From Meconema thalassinum (Eukaryota > Arthropoda > Insecta > Orthoptera > Tettigoniidae), in the NCBI GenBank assembly GCA_946902985.2, contig OX336393.1, forward strand, positions 361,876,779-361,940,778: 64,000 nucleotides of DNA, read 5' to 3'. A program made the translations under genes and the position numbers. Within the stretch, counting starts at the first letter, position 1, and the number at the start of each line of letters is the position of its first letter. This document shows, piece by piece, positions 11,401 to 21,529 of the stretch. Under the pieces are notes generated by a model. The model was given only the letters and a program-made list of their open reading frames with translations, was not told the DNA's origin and ran no database searches.

Positions 11401-11719
11401 GGAAGCAGCATACCAAATTTCATTCCAATCCGTTCGGTGGTTTCTGAGATTTCGTGATGAATGTATGAGTGAGTGAGTGAGTGGTATTTGACAAATATAT
11501 AGTAGAAGATAGTGTCAAGTCTTTGTTATGCTAAACTCGGTTGACAGTGCTATGTGAGAAGTTGAGTAACTAACGTGATTTCAAATAAAGATCCTCATTT
11601 TCTATACCGGTAGTGCAGAGCGCGAATGGCATCCAGTCGGCCGTGTCTCGACTTGAGCTATGTTGCCATGGAAACTATCTGCCTTGCCATTCCTTCATGA
11701 GTATATTTTATGATTTGAT

Positions 11720-11927
11720 TAGCCTGTGCTTGAGTGCAAAAGGGCCGAAATCAGAAGAATGAGAAAGACTATCGAAAATTCATGTAGCCAGCGGTTCCTT
11801 CTGGGTCCTAAACTATGTGTATGCAAAATATGGTTGAGATTGGTGGAACGGTGTAGATTTGTATACGGAACAGACCCACCCACATACATACATACATACA
11901 TAGAGACTTTCACTTTTATATTTAAGA
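11720..11927 (-). mobile_element. Helitron 5'-end fragment
   Basis: On the minus strand the fragment opens A|TCTTAAATATAAAAG at 11927, then a (CATA)n-complement run. The body matches one unit of the ~127-bp repeat at 18.1-18.6 kb ('ggtgaaacggtgtagattt' on the plus strand). No 3' end found. Confidence 0.55.
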
Positions 11928-11936
11928 TTTTATGTG

Positions 11937-12415
11937 TGACCCTGACTATTATATGTCAGAAAACTGTACAATAATGAGGCTCATTATAACACTATTTTTC
12001 ATTATGAAACAGTTTCTCCCACCATTAAGAGCTCAAGAAACAGTTGTTTGACCAATTAGATAATTAGATGCGCTGAGTTCCATGGCCTTCTAATTTAAAT
12101 TTCACTGCCTGGCCTAGTGTCATAGTAGGGTAATCGAGGAGGCCATGGTCAAATACAAGGAATTCTCTGCGTCTCATGCGCTCATTTCAGTACATAAAAC
12201 TGGCGAAATCTCGACAGATATTTATGAATATTTATGTTCGAACATAAAATAGTTATAATAATTAACGTCGAACTTAAACAGTCGTATGCAACTCGCCTAT
12301 AGTGGTAATTAAGACACTCGTATGGAAATTATAAAACTTGCATACGCTCGTTTTATAAACATACTCGTGTCTTAATTATTGCCAATATAGGCTCGTTGCA
12401 TCAAGTACTATTTCG
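11937..12415 (+). mobile_element. H element, copy 1
   Basis: Shares with 22501/30313, 40176 and 63930 the sequence TGTCAGAAAACTGTA...ATAATGAGGCTCATTATAAC and 'gaaacagtttctcccacca'. The right part folds into a long imperfect hairpin at 12287-12400. Non-coding; superfamily unknown. Confidence 0.8.
12287..12400. repeat. Long hairpin at the right end of H copy 1
   Basis: The arm from TGCAACTCGCCTATAG...ACTCGTATG is the inverted copy of the arm ending ...ATAGGCTCGTTGCA, about 38-40 bp each with a ~35-nt loop. H copies 2 and 3 have the same hairpin with shorter loops (30607-30699; 40709-40785). Confidence 0.88.
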
Positions 12416-12664
12416 ATTTAACATGCAGAAAAATTACAATTTTCGTAACATTTATTGGCCTTGATAGTGGCGACTATGCAGTCACCTAAATTTTTGGAAT
12501 AAAGGAGCTGATGACCGAGGTGTCCCTAGACCTTAAACATAGATGATCATGAACTCGAGCTATGAGATTGTGCTGCACCAAAATAGGTGGATTTTCCACC
12601 TTATTTTTTACAGATTATCCCGACTAACATAAGCCGAATATTGTCACGCGATGACTGGCGCCAT

Positions 12665-13044
12665 AAGCTTGCCACGGTGGGTGAGTGGTTAGCGTGTCGG
12701 TCTACTAATCCCAATATTACAGGTTCGCTCCTGGCCGTGGTAAGTGTTTTTTTTTTTTTTGAAAGGCGGCAAAAATACGCCCCGCAAGTCATACGATGTT
12801 GGCATGTCAAAGAACCCATTTGAATTCAGTAGGCCGTGTTCATAATGGCAAAATTAATCTCGGGAGTTTCCGCCATTACAAAGTTCCTCATTTCTCTACT
12901 AGAAAGCGCTATAGTGTTCAAGGAGCTTAGATGTCTAACCTCCTTGACTTACACAGTGATTCAAGGAACATCGAAATTCGACATGCAAGCTATCCTCTGG
13001 GTGTCAAATTACAAAGCTTGCACCCGACACCCGAGGGTATACGA

Positions 13045-13086
<42 letters not shown>

Positions 13087-13095
13087 TATTATTAT
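12665..13095 (+). mobile_element. SINE-D with (ATT)n tail, 11-bp target duplication
   Basis: tRNA-like head GCCACGGTGGGTGAGTGG with B box GGTTCGCTCC near 12722; the body follows the family and the 3' end is ATACGATATTATT... repeats (13044-13095). Direct repeat ACTGGCGCCAT at 12654-12664 and 13096-13106. Confidence 0.93.
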
Positions 13096-13109
13096 ACTGG
13101 CGCCATGGG

Positions 13110-13965
13110 TAAATCTGACCCAACCGTAAATAATATAGAAATAACTTGGGTGTTCACAAGGGAATGGACACGTTCCTTTTACAGGGTAGGAAGGTATTGC
13201 GAGTGGCAGGAAATGAGGGTTGACCAAAGCGAAAATATTTATTAAAGCCTCGGGTCAAAAATACCCAAGCGCCAGTCCTCACGGGTCATGTAAATTAAGT
13301 CAATGCGGAACAAAAACGAAAGAATCGTGGATTTTTATCATGTCCACTTATCGATTAAAGGTAAAATTTATGTGCACTTAACGTCAGGAAAACTAGGTAA
13401 AAATTAATATAAATTGCATTATACCGTACTTATTTTTTTTAATCTACTTTTTCTGCTGAGTTGTACAACATTGCAACTTCATCACCGGCTGCCATTATTT
13501 CTGTATCCTCAGCGAATTTCAAGAAGTTTGATGGTCCTCTTGTGAGTGCAGATCGGTAGATGCTTACCAACTCCCGTGTATAGCCTAGCTGTTGTTGTGA
13601 GATAAGTGAGGCAGGGCCAATAGCTCGTCCCATACAGCTGTATTCATTTATCTTGGAGGTCCAGCCCAGTCGGCCCATCATCAATCTTCCTTCACTTAAC
13701 ATCTTAGCTATAAAAGACGATCATCCCGTCCAGCAGCTGTAAAGTGAAAAACACCGATACGACAGTGGGTTGAAATGTCGGCCAAGTTTCTTAAATTTAG
13801 GAGACACGTAATGTAAGCCTGGGCATCCTTAAACATATCTTGTATGGTTTCCTATTTGAGTCTAGATATATTAAAGGATGTTGTCTTTTTTTTTTTACGC
13901 AGCTTAAAGGGCAAAAATAAAGTAACTGTATTACATTTATGCTTGTGCCTGTCGTAAATCGTTTA
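13110..13965. other. No recognisable feature
   Basis: Unique-looking sequence. A minus-strand open frame of 87 codons (13439-13702) contains no motif I know; without homology evidence I do not call it a gene. Confidence 0.4.
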
Positions 13966-13971
13966 CAGCTA

Positions 13972-14619
13972 CAGTGGAACGTGGCTAATTCGAACTTGCA
14001 TAATTCGAAATCTTCTTTAATTCGAATTTTTTCTTGGTCCCTAGCATTTTATATACAATCATTGCTAAAAACATTGTGATTAATTCGAATTATATTTTGG
14101 ATAATTCGAAGTTTTTAGTATAAAAAGTCGATCGGAAGCCAAACAGTTAGGGCAATTCCCGAAAAAACTGTTCCGAGTGCAGCCCCAAGCAACAAACCAC
14201 ATCACAGAACTTACGCGGCTTTTTAAAGTAGAAATGACGTAAGTAGTTCCTTAAATTTGTTAGATTATTTTGTGATGGCAGAGAGACTTAATTGTAGGAA
14301 ACAGGTAAAAATCTCAAACTATTTTGAAAAACAGTAGATTTCTCTAAGACTTAACTAGATTGCTGGATTACTACTGTCGTTAAATAGGTGAAGAGTACAT
14401 TTTGGTTTTATTTTTCATTTGAAACTCTTGAGGTTATTCACGATACAGTCTTTACAAAGTACCGCTGTCTGTTAATCTGCTTTGTTGAACGTATCATTAT
14501 GTAAACGTAATACAATAAATTTTCTCTACCATTTTCAAACAACTTTCTTAATTCGAATTTTTGGATAATTCGAATTTTTTTACTGGTCCCTTGAGGTTCG
14601 AATTATCCAAGTTCCACTG
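13972..14619. mobile_element. Tigger/pogo-like MITE, copy 1
   Basis: Begins CAGTGGAACGTGGCTAATTC and ends in the inverted form ...GTTCCACTG, flanked by TA on both sides (13970-13971 and 14620-14621). CAGTGNAAC termini, TA target and repeated ATTCGAA motifs are typical of pogo/Tigger-group Tc1-mariner elements. 648 bp, no transposase. Confidence 0.9.
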
Positions 14620-14726
14620 TATTATACACATTTCCAAGGGAAACAAGCAAACCAATTTTAAAAAGCTCAAAATTGTATTACAGTATTTACTCTTCTTTTT
14701 TATCTACGGTATTTTTTTGGAATTTG

Positions 14727-14786
14727 CAACTCAGCAATTCTTCTAGGTTTGTGCCGTGTTTTGTGTGGGGTTTCGCCTAGGACACT
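14727..14786 (+). repeat. Fragment of the low-copy repeat seen at 59 and 61.9 kb
   Basis: 'aattcttctaggtttgtgcc' through 'gtttcgcctaggacac' matches 59040-59100 and, inverted, 61893-61945. It is fused directly to a 5'-truncated SINE-G. Confidence 0.75.
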
Positions 14787-15010
14787 GACGTGAGGGTTGG
14801 AACGGGGTGCACTCAGCCTCGTGAGGACAATTGAGTAGCTGTCTGACAGTGAGACAGCGCCCCGATCACGAATACCAAGATTAACGGCCGAGGGGACTCG
14901 ACGCGCTGATCACGCGTCACCGCAATATCTGCAGGCCAAATGGCTGGGCAGTGGTCGCTTGGTCGGCCTTAGCCCGTCATGGGCTGGATAGTGCCAGGGG
15001 TTGACTTTTT
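14787..15010 (+). mobile_element. SINE-G, 5'-truncated
   Basis: Starts at the internal 'tgacgtgagggttggaac' and runs to GCCAGGGGTTGAC plus a T run, closely matching 61555-61784. The tRNA-like head is missing. Confidence 0.85.
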
Positions 15011-15112
15011 TTTTTGAGTGCCCGGCTTCTCCCGGTGGATTTATTTGTTTATGGATGATTATGAATACTACTAGAGAACTTGCACATTATACTTAAACTA
15101 ACAGAAGAGAAA

Positions 15113-16652
15113 CAAGTGGTTCCGTGAAGAACTATACAGCCTATTTTCATATATCCTGCTTTTGTTAATTATAACTAACAACATACAACATTACAGTTTG
15201 ATTGCTCTAATAGATTCGTAGATATTGAGAACCGACTTAATATTTCGGATGGTCGCCATGTTGGACTTTATATAATTATGTAGGTCCTAGAGTTATGTAG
15301 GCTACTATTACATGAAGATTATTGTGTACATGTAGCATTCAAACTTCAATCGCATGATTAGGACACAAGAAGTAACAACGAGATTTTAAAATTTCGCACA
15401 GCTGCCATCTTGTGGTTATGGAAACAATTGAAATAAATTAGATGCCAGTGGATTAACAATCTATAAGGATTTACAGTACCAAGTTTCACTGCAATCGGAT
15501 GGTTAATTTGCGAGAAATGTCCATGTGAATATTTATACTTCGCGTCGCCGCCATGTTGGATTTGTGATCACCAGGTTATTGAAAGTCCTATAGGTGAACT
15601 TATGTTCATAGCCCCTATGAACATAAAATATTCAGTTTGATTGTCATAATAGATTCGTAGATATTGAGAGCCGTCTAAATATTTCGGATGGTCGCCATGT
15701 TCGATTGTTAAATGTATAGACGATAGAGTTATGTACCATTAAAGGAAAATTATTGCGTTGGTTTATTACAAACTTTCACTTCGATCGCATGATTACGACA
15801 CAAGAAATCGAAACTTAATTTAAAAATTCGCACAGCCGCCATCTTGAGGTTATGTAAACAATTGAACTAAATTAGATACCAGTGCATTACAATGTGTATA
15901 AACATTTCCTGTACCAAGCTTCATTGCGTTTGGAACATTAAATCGCGAGAACTGTCTATTTAAATTTTCAAATTCGCTTGGCCACCATGTTAGTTTTGCA
16001 GTAAACCGGCTTTTGAAAATCTTATAGATGAACTTCCAGTAGAGCCCTTTAACTCCGTACAAAATTTCAGGGTGATACCGCTAATAGTTTCAGAGATATA
16101 GAATGCCGGTAAAATATTTCGCACAGCCGCCATTTTGTGGTTATGTAAACAATTGAACAAAGTTAGATGCCGGTGCATTACAATGTGTATAAACATATAT
16201 TGTACCAAGTTTTATTGCGTTTGGTTGGTTAAATTGCGAGAAACGTCTATTTAAACGTTGCAACTTCGCTTGGCCGCCATGTTGGTTTTGTAGTTACCAG
16301 TATTTCAAGAGTTAAATAGGTGAACTTTTAGTAGTTCCCTTTATCAGCGTAAAAATTCCAGGGTGATATCGGTAATAGTTTCGGAGATATTGAATGCTGG
16401 TGTAATATTTCGCACAGCCGCCATGTTGTATTGGGGAGACGTAACAAAATTTGAAGGGCACGGTCGGGGTTGCCCGGAATAGTGCTATGAACTTACCGAG
16501 TTTCATTGAAATCGCTCTAGCCGTTTAGAATTTATTAGGGACACACACACACACACACACACCTCACACACACCCACACACACACGCACACATACACGGT
16601 CAAAAGGTGATCTCATAAGCCTATTTTTTCAAAATTGAAAATAGGCTAAAAA
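15113..16652 (-). mobile_element. FB-I element, copy 1
   Basis: The end at 15113 is CAAGTGGTTCCGTGAAGAAC. The other end is a near-perfect hairpin AGCCTATTTT...AAAATAGGCT (16618-16647), preceded by a CA microsatellite (16543-16598). The body has at least eight GCCATNTTG-type motifs in ~290-300-bp repeat blocks. Copies 2 (22.6 kb) and 3 (45.1 kb) are in opposite orientation. Non-coding. Confidence 0.85.
16543..16598. repeat. (CA)n microsatellite inside FB-I
   Basis: CA repeats with small interruptions, at the same relative place as the GT repeats in FB-I copies 2 and 3. Confidence 0.95.
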
Positions 16653-16778
16653 TAAACATATAACATTTTGTGGTAGTGGAGGTTGTAGTGTGGGTGATAA
16701 GTAGTACAGTATAATGGACGTAACATTAAGGTCATATTCCCGTATTGATAATGATAATAATGAATAAGGAAACAGCTA

Positions 16779-17506
16779 CAGTGGCACTTGGAAAATTCGA
16801 AACTCAAGGGGCCAGTAAAAATTTCGAATTATCCAAAAATTCGAATTAAGAAAGTTCTTTGAAAAAGGTAGAGAAAATGCATTGTTAACATAATGATTTA
16901 CGTTCAACAACGCAGATTAACAGACAACGGTACTGTATAATGACTGTACCGTGAATAACCTCAAAAGTTTCAAATGACTCATCGTTAGAAAATGAATTAA
17001 TATTGGAAGAAAAAGAAAGCAACAACTTTACGAAGAGTAGGCCTAAACCATAACGAAGGAAAACCAAAATGTACTATTCTCATATTACGACCGTAGTAAT
17101 CTAGCAATCTAGTTAAGTCTTAGAGAAATCTACAGTTTTTCCAAACAGTTTGAGATTTTTGCCTGTTTCCTACAATTTAGTCTCCCGGCCATCACAAAAG
17201 AATGTAACAAATTTAAGGAAAGGAAAACAGAATCACTTACGTCATTCTACTTAAAAAGAAAACGCCTAAGTTCTGCGATATGGTTTGCCGTTTTTTTTTT
17301 TGGGGGGGGGGGGGAATTCCTGACCCAACTGCTTGGCTTCCGATCGGCTTTTTACACGTAAAAACTTCGAATTATCCAAAATATTATTCTAACTAACCAT
17401 GCTTTTTTGTAGCATTGATTGTATATAAAATGCTAGGGACCAAGATAAAAGTTCAAATTAAAGAAGATTTCGAATTATAGAAGTTCGAATTAGCCACGTT
17501 TCACTG
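16779..17506. mobile_element. Tigger/pogo-like MITE, copy 2 (inverted relative to copy 1)
   Basis: Starts CAGTGGCACTTGG, ends GCCACGTTTCACTG, with TA at 16777-16778 and 17507-17508. Its interior is the reverse complement of copy 1, including 'attgattgtatataaaatgc'. A T/G homopolymer tract near 17289-17315 and internal changes make it 80 bp longer. Confidence 0.9.
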
Positions 17507-17519
17507 TATTTACTAACTG

Positions 17520-18120
17520 CAGTACTGACACATGCAATTTACAAATGAATTGAAAAATATGATGAGAAAGAGGAATAAGTGAAATAAGAGACACTGCCTA
17601 GGGCCTATATCTCATTGGCTGTTTGAAAAGTAGAGGCCAATAGTGTCGTTATTTGTTGCATAGTGCTGTAGGAAGATAATCAGAGCACTTTGGAAAACTT
17701 CAGCTGTCCCGAGCTCCTGACGTAGCGTTAGTGTCATTTATTGCCACATAGAGCTCTAGGATAAGGATCGAAAAAAAATGGAAGTAAATTTGAAAGCACC
17801 ATCGCTTATTGCAGCTGATAACCTCAATGTACTGTACCAGCACCATTGCACTTATACAGACGCATAATTTCTTCTGATGATAACTGTTTTAAGAGGCCTA
17901 AGAAATCTTTTGCACTAATTACTCCCCGTGACTGAAATTTATAAGCAGCGCAAGATGTAACCATTTTCGCAATTCTGCACCAGAACACTGGTAGGGGCGA
18001 CGTGATGCTGCCCGCTTTGCCAGCCAACAATAGACTTACTAAAATATTCTTACACTTACACTGCTACGGGCATGAATGGTTCTATGGCCTTAAAACGTGA
18101 GTTTCAAGGTCCTTCCGTCT
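17520..18120. other. No recognisable feature
   Basis: Contains a 68-codon minus-strand open frame (17824-18030) without a domain I recognise. Confidence 0.4.
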
Positions 18121-18130
18121 GTTATGCTAA

Positions 18131-18660
18131 ATGTAGGGAATGGAGAGGGTTGTCGAAAATTCAGTATCAAGTGGACAGTGTTACCAGCAGGTTTTCAAAG
18201 GGTAAGTATGTAAAATTAGGTGCAATTAGGTGAAAAGATGTACTAAAGGGACGAAATGCAGGGAATGGAGTGGTCTGTCTGAAATTTGAAGTGGATAATG
18301 TTACCCGCAGGGTTCCAAAGGGTAACTATACACATTTTGGTTCAGATCGGTGAAACGGTGTAGATTTTTGCCAAAGGCCTAAATGCAGGGAATGGAATGG
18401 TCTGTCCGAATTTTAAAGTGGACAGTGTTACTCACAGGGTTCCAAAGAGTAAGTGTACAAATTTTGGTACAGATCGGTGAAACGGTGTAGATTTCTGCCA
18501 AAGGGCTTAAATGCAGGGAATGGAGTGGTCTGTCCAAAATTAATAGTAGACAGTGTTGCCCACAGGGTTCCAAAGGGTAAGTATACGAATTTTGGTTCAT
18601 ATCGGTGAAACGGTGTAGATTTGTGTACATAACAGACAAACAGACAGACAAATATATAGA
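18131..18660 (-). mobile_element. Helitron 5'-end fragment with ~127-bp tandem units
   Basis: On the minus strand it opens A|TCTATATATTTGTCTGTCTG at 18660. Four tandem units follow, starting ATGYAGGGAATGG on the plus strand at 18131, 18256, 18383 and 18511 (spacing 125, 127, 128). One diverged unit also occurs at 11.72-11.93 kb. No 3' CTRR end was identified. Confidence 0.65.
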
Positions 18661-19290
18661 TAATCGACATATCATTTTGATAATGTACAAAACGATGATT
18701 AACACCCCCTCCCCCATCCCCCTCCACTCCCCCCCCCCCCCCCCCCCTTCACCCCAGAAATCCTACGTACGCCACTGTCTGTAGATATTCCTGTTAACGT
18801 AAAAGTAAGGCTGAATTTCACTTCAGAAAATTATTGAAAAGAGAGTACACACAAAACTCACAACAAACGCTCCTCCGATATTCATGCGAGATAAGAAGAT
18901 AGTAGAATTGAAAGCTAGCGTAACGATAGACTAGAGTCGGGACATTTTATTTTTATCAGTACTGTACACTGACTTCGCTTATTCAGCTGATTGTCTTGAA
19001 CTCGTCATAGCTGACACATGTGTGGTTCCGCCGGCTAAGGAACGTGTTGTGGTCGCGAGATATATCAGCTTTCGTCTCCTCAGGTCACTCCTGGCGCCGT
19101 AAATCTGTCTTGTCCCGCATGACCTGGCATCACTCACATCCTGCGGGGACAGAACTCTTCATTTACGTATCACGAGAGTCCAGAGTTTGATTCCTGGTCC
19201 TGTCGAGATATTATATTCTAGACTAAGTGCTGAAACAAGGAAGTCTCGAAGCAGATCACAGATTTTGACAAACATTTTCGGAATAGTTTA
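18661..19290. other. No recognisable gene; C-rich tract
   Basis: A run of Cs around 18720-18752, then unremarkable sequence. Confidence 0.5.
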
Positions 19291-19295
19291 ATATA

Positions 19296-20036
19296 CAGGG
19301 TGTAATTTATGTACTTGAGAACCCTTAAGCGGGGTGTAGGGGATGGGTATAGGATCAATTTGAGATAGGGAACCTGGGGTCGTAACGGCCTCCTAACCCC
19401 AGAAAACAGGTTTGTTTCAGGCCCTCCGCCCCTGTAAAGTAGGGAAGCGCAACATGTGTTACTCTGAGGTCAGGCTCTATCGCAGTCAACGGTCTTGGCG
19501 CGACCACCGCTCAACGCTGCGTTAGCCGAGAGGATAGCGGCGAGGCGCAGTGCCACGGTGGTCCCGGTTTCGTTTCTCCTGAGGAGGCATGCCTTCGTTT
19601 TTTTCTTTTTCTTTATCTTTTAGAGGGGAAGGAGGGGACGTAGTCACAGTGCGTGTTTATTCTGTGCTGATTGTTTAAAACTATCGTTGATTCTGTAAAT
19701 TAATTGCCTTTTGATTATTAGTATCAACGAGTTACTGTGCGTGTGTTTCTGTAGTAGTGAGAGACGACGGAACTATCAATTGGCAAGAGGAATGCAGCTC
19801 TCGGCTAACGCAGCGTTGAGCGGTGGTCGCGCCAAGACTGTTGACAGCGAAATAGTGCCTGACCTCAGAGTACCACATGGCGCGCTTCCCTACTTTTCAG
19901 GGGCGGAGGGCCTGAAACAAACCTGTTTTCTGGGGTTAGGAGGACATTCCGACCCCAGGTTCCCTATCTGAAATTGATCCTATTCCCATCCCCTACACGC
20001 CCCTTAAGGGTACTCAAGTACATAAATGACACCCTG
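19296..20036. mobile_element. MITE with ~240-bp inverted arms, CAGGGTGT ends
   Basis: The left arm 19296-19541 is the inverted copy of 19798-20036 with high identity, beginning CAGGGTGT and ending ACACCCTG, flanked by TATA on both sides (19292-19295 and 20037-20040). The ~255-bp centre is T-rich and non-coding. An 86-codon plus frame at 19711-19971 runs into the arm and is incidental. Superfamily uncertain. Confidence 0.88.
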
Positions 20037-20161
20037 TATATTTGTTCTTAGGTTGTTCTGGTAGAAGGTACCTTAAAGTACCGTTAGTAGTTTACAACCC
20101 ATAAATATAATAGGTGTAATATCAGAATAGTTGAATTCAATATTAGCGTGTTTATTTTATA

Positions 20162-20475
20162 TTAGAGGACCCGTGCGAGAACTCTCGCATAATGGGTTGT
20201 GTGGGCTCCATGTGTACAGACTACCCGCCCGGCCTTAGTGCTATGCGGGCTGTACGTGACAGAGTTCTGCCAGGGGCTATCGTCTTGTTTATTTGTTAAA
20301 AAGCACTTTATGAACAAATACATATATTTCCGTTGACTTTTCGAGAAATACAAGATTTTTCCTGTATTATTTAAACGATTTGGAAGATTTTGGTACAATC
20401 CACACCTTTTAACTCCATCTGGTTTAGGAGCTTGAGTTTTGTGAAACATACACCTCAGCGTATTATATAATAAGA
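20162..20475 (-). mobile_element. Mini-Helitron (314 bp)
   Basis: The minus strand opens A|TCTTATTATATAATACGC at 20475 and closes CGGGTCCTCTAA|T at 20162. The end is preceded by a perfect 7-bp hairpin TGCGAGA-GT-TCTCGCA (20173-20188). TC start, hairpin, CTRR end and A|T flanks are all present. A 95-codon minus frame spans it but ends within the terminal sequence and is not a gene. Confidence 0.8.
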
Positions 20476-20542
20476 TTATCCAATAAATACAGGTAGCCTA
20501 TCGTGTTGGAACCTATTCTTCAGTGATGGCCTAGTAGTCTAA

Positions 20543-20967
20543 AGCGGCTTCGGTGGCGTAGTCGGTAGCATGCTGAACTGCTATGCCCAAGATAGTGGGC
20601 TCAAACCCAGCCGAAGTCGTCGGATTTTTTAAGAGCGTTAAAAATCCTTCAGTATGCCTTCCTTCGGAGGGGAAGTAAAGCCGGCGGTCCCATGTCATAG
20701 ATTTATGGCATGTAAAAGATCCTTTCACAGACTAAACTTGTGTAAAGCAAAATTGTTAGGTTAGATTTCGTCAGAACGCTCTATCAAAGTTCCAACGTTC
20801 ACCACTAGGTATCATTGATATCTGGTGGCGAAAGTTGGAACTACTTGAAATTGAACGGAACTTGTAGCTTACCCTAAGGGTGTCCGCTGGAAGTAGCTAC
20901 AGACTCAGGCGAACCGAACATGTCCTCGGACACTCCCGGCACTAAAAGCCATACGATAAATAAATAA
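20543..20967 (+). mobile_element. SINE-B
   Basis: tRNA-like head as in SINE-A (GGCTTCGGTGGCGTAG; B box GGGCTCAAACCC), but the 3' module is the one of SINE-S1 (ACATGTCCTCGGACACTCCC) and ends GCCATACGATAAATAAATAA. A possible 7-bp duplication AGTCTAA lies at 20536-20542 and 20968-20974. Confidence 0.85.
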
Positions 20968-20974
20968 AGTCTAA

Positions 20975-21525
20975 TAAAAATTAATGTTTTAGTCGGTCAA
21001 CATGATTGTACCCAATCGTAATGGATGTTACCCTTAACCTGAAAAATATTCAATGAGATTAATATGACCAGTTTCAATCGTCAAGTGATCATCATCAGAT
21101 CCTTTACACTTAGGCCGTTAAATCTATGTCAAAACAAATGTGTGGTGGTGGGGGATCCAATCTACCTGGAATTTCAAGGTAAATGTGTTACTGTATATTT
21201 CAATTACCGAAAATTGTGAGGAGGAAGTTTCTCCCCCCAGCCCTCGAGGAATCGGTACTGCTTAAGAGCTATATCTAGTACTAGGGATCGGGCAGAATTT
21301 CATTACGGGGTGTTGGGTCATTACCATTGTTTTTATGTTAACCTGTTTATAAGAGGGTTAGTTGCTCTTTGTGTTTTATGATAGGCCTACAGTTTTTCTG
21401 CCTGGTTCCTGATGCGTGGTGTTATCAAAGGGAGCTGGTAATCAATCAGCGTGTAGTTGATCGGTACGTACGTGCCACTCAGTTCCTGATGACACAAGGC
21501 AACCGACGGTAGTCTTAAATTATTA
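20975..21525. other. No coding feature recognised
   Basis: Contains 'gaccagtttcaatcgtcaag' followed by 'tgatcatcatcagatcc', a motif style common near insect retroelement ends, but no ORF to support an assignment. Confidence 0.4.
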
Positions 21526-21529
21526 TTTT

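Larger units (their letters stand above)
8902..11509 (-). mobile_element. Complete non-autonomous Helitron (Helitron-C)
   Basis: On the minus strand the element opens at 11509 with TCTTCTACTATATATTTG and closes at 8902 with CTAG. The CTAG is preceded by a small hairpin with a GAA loop (8916-8929) and GGGTACTTC. The flanking bases are A on the 5' side (11510) and T on the 3' side (8901), the canonical A|T Helitron target. The body holds tandem units, microsatellites and GTGA runs but no Rep/helicase ORF. The same 3' end type closes the Helitron at 58375. Confidence 0.88.

Noticed and set aside
13439..13702. 87-codon minus frame as a host exon
   Set aside because: No splice context, domain or codon-bias evidence visible by eye; left unassigned.
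20162..20449. 95-codon minus frame
   Set aside because: Lies wholly inside the mini-Helitron, including its terminal hairpin; no domain.
21060..21120. Penelope-like or other retroelement linker ('gatcatcatcag' motif)
   Set aside because: Only a short motif; no reading frame or second landmark to support it.
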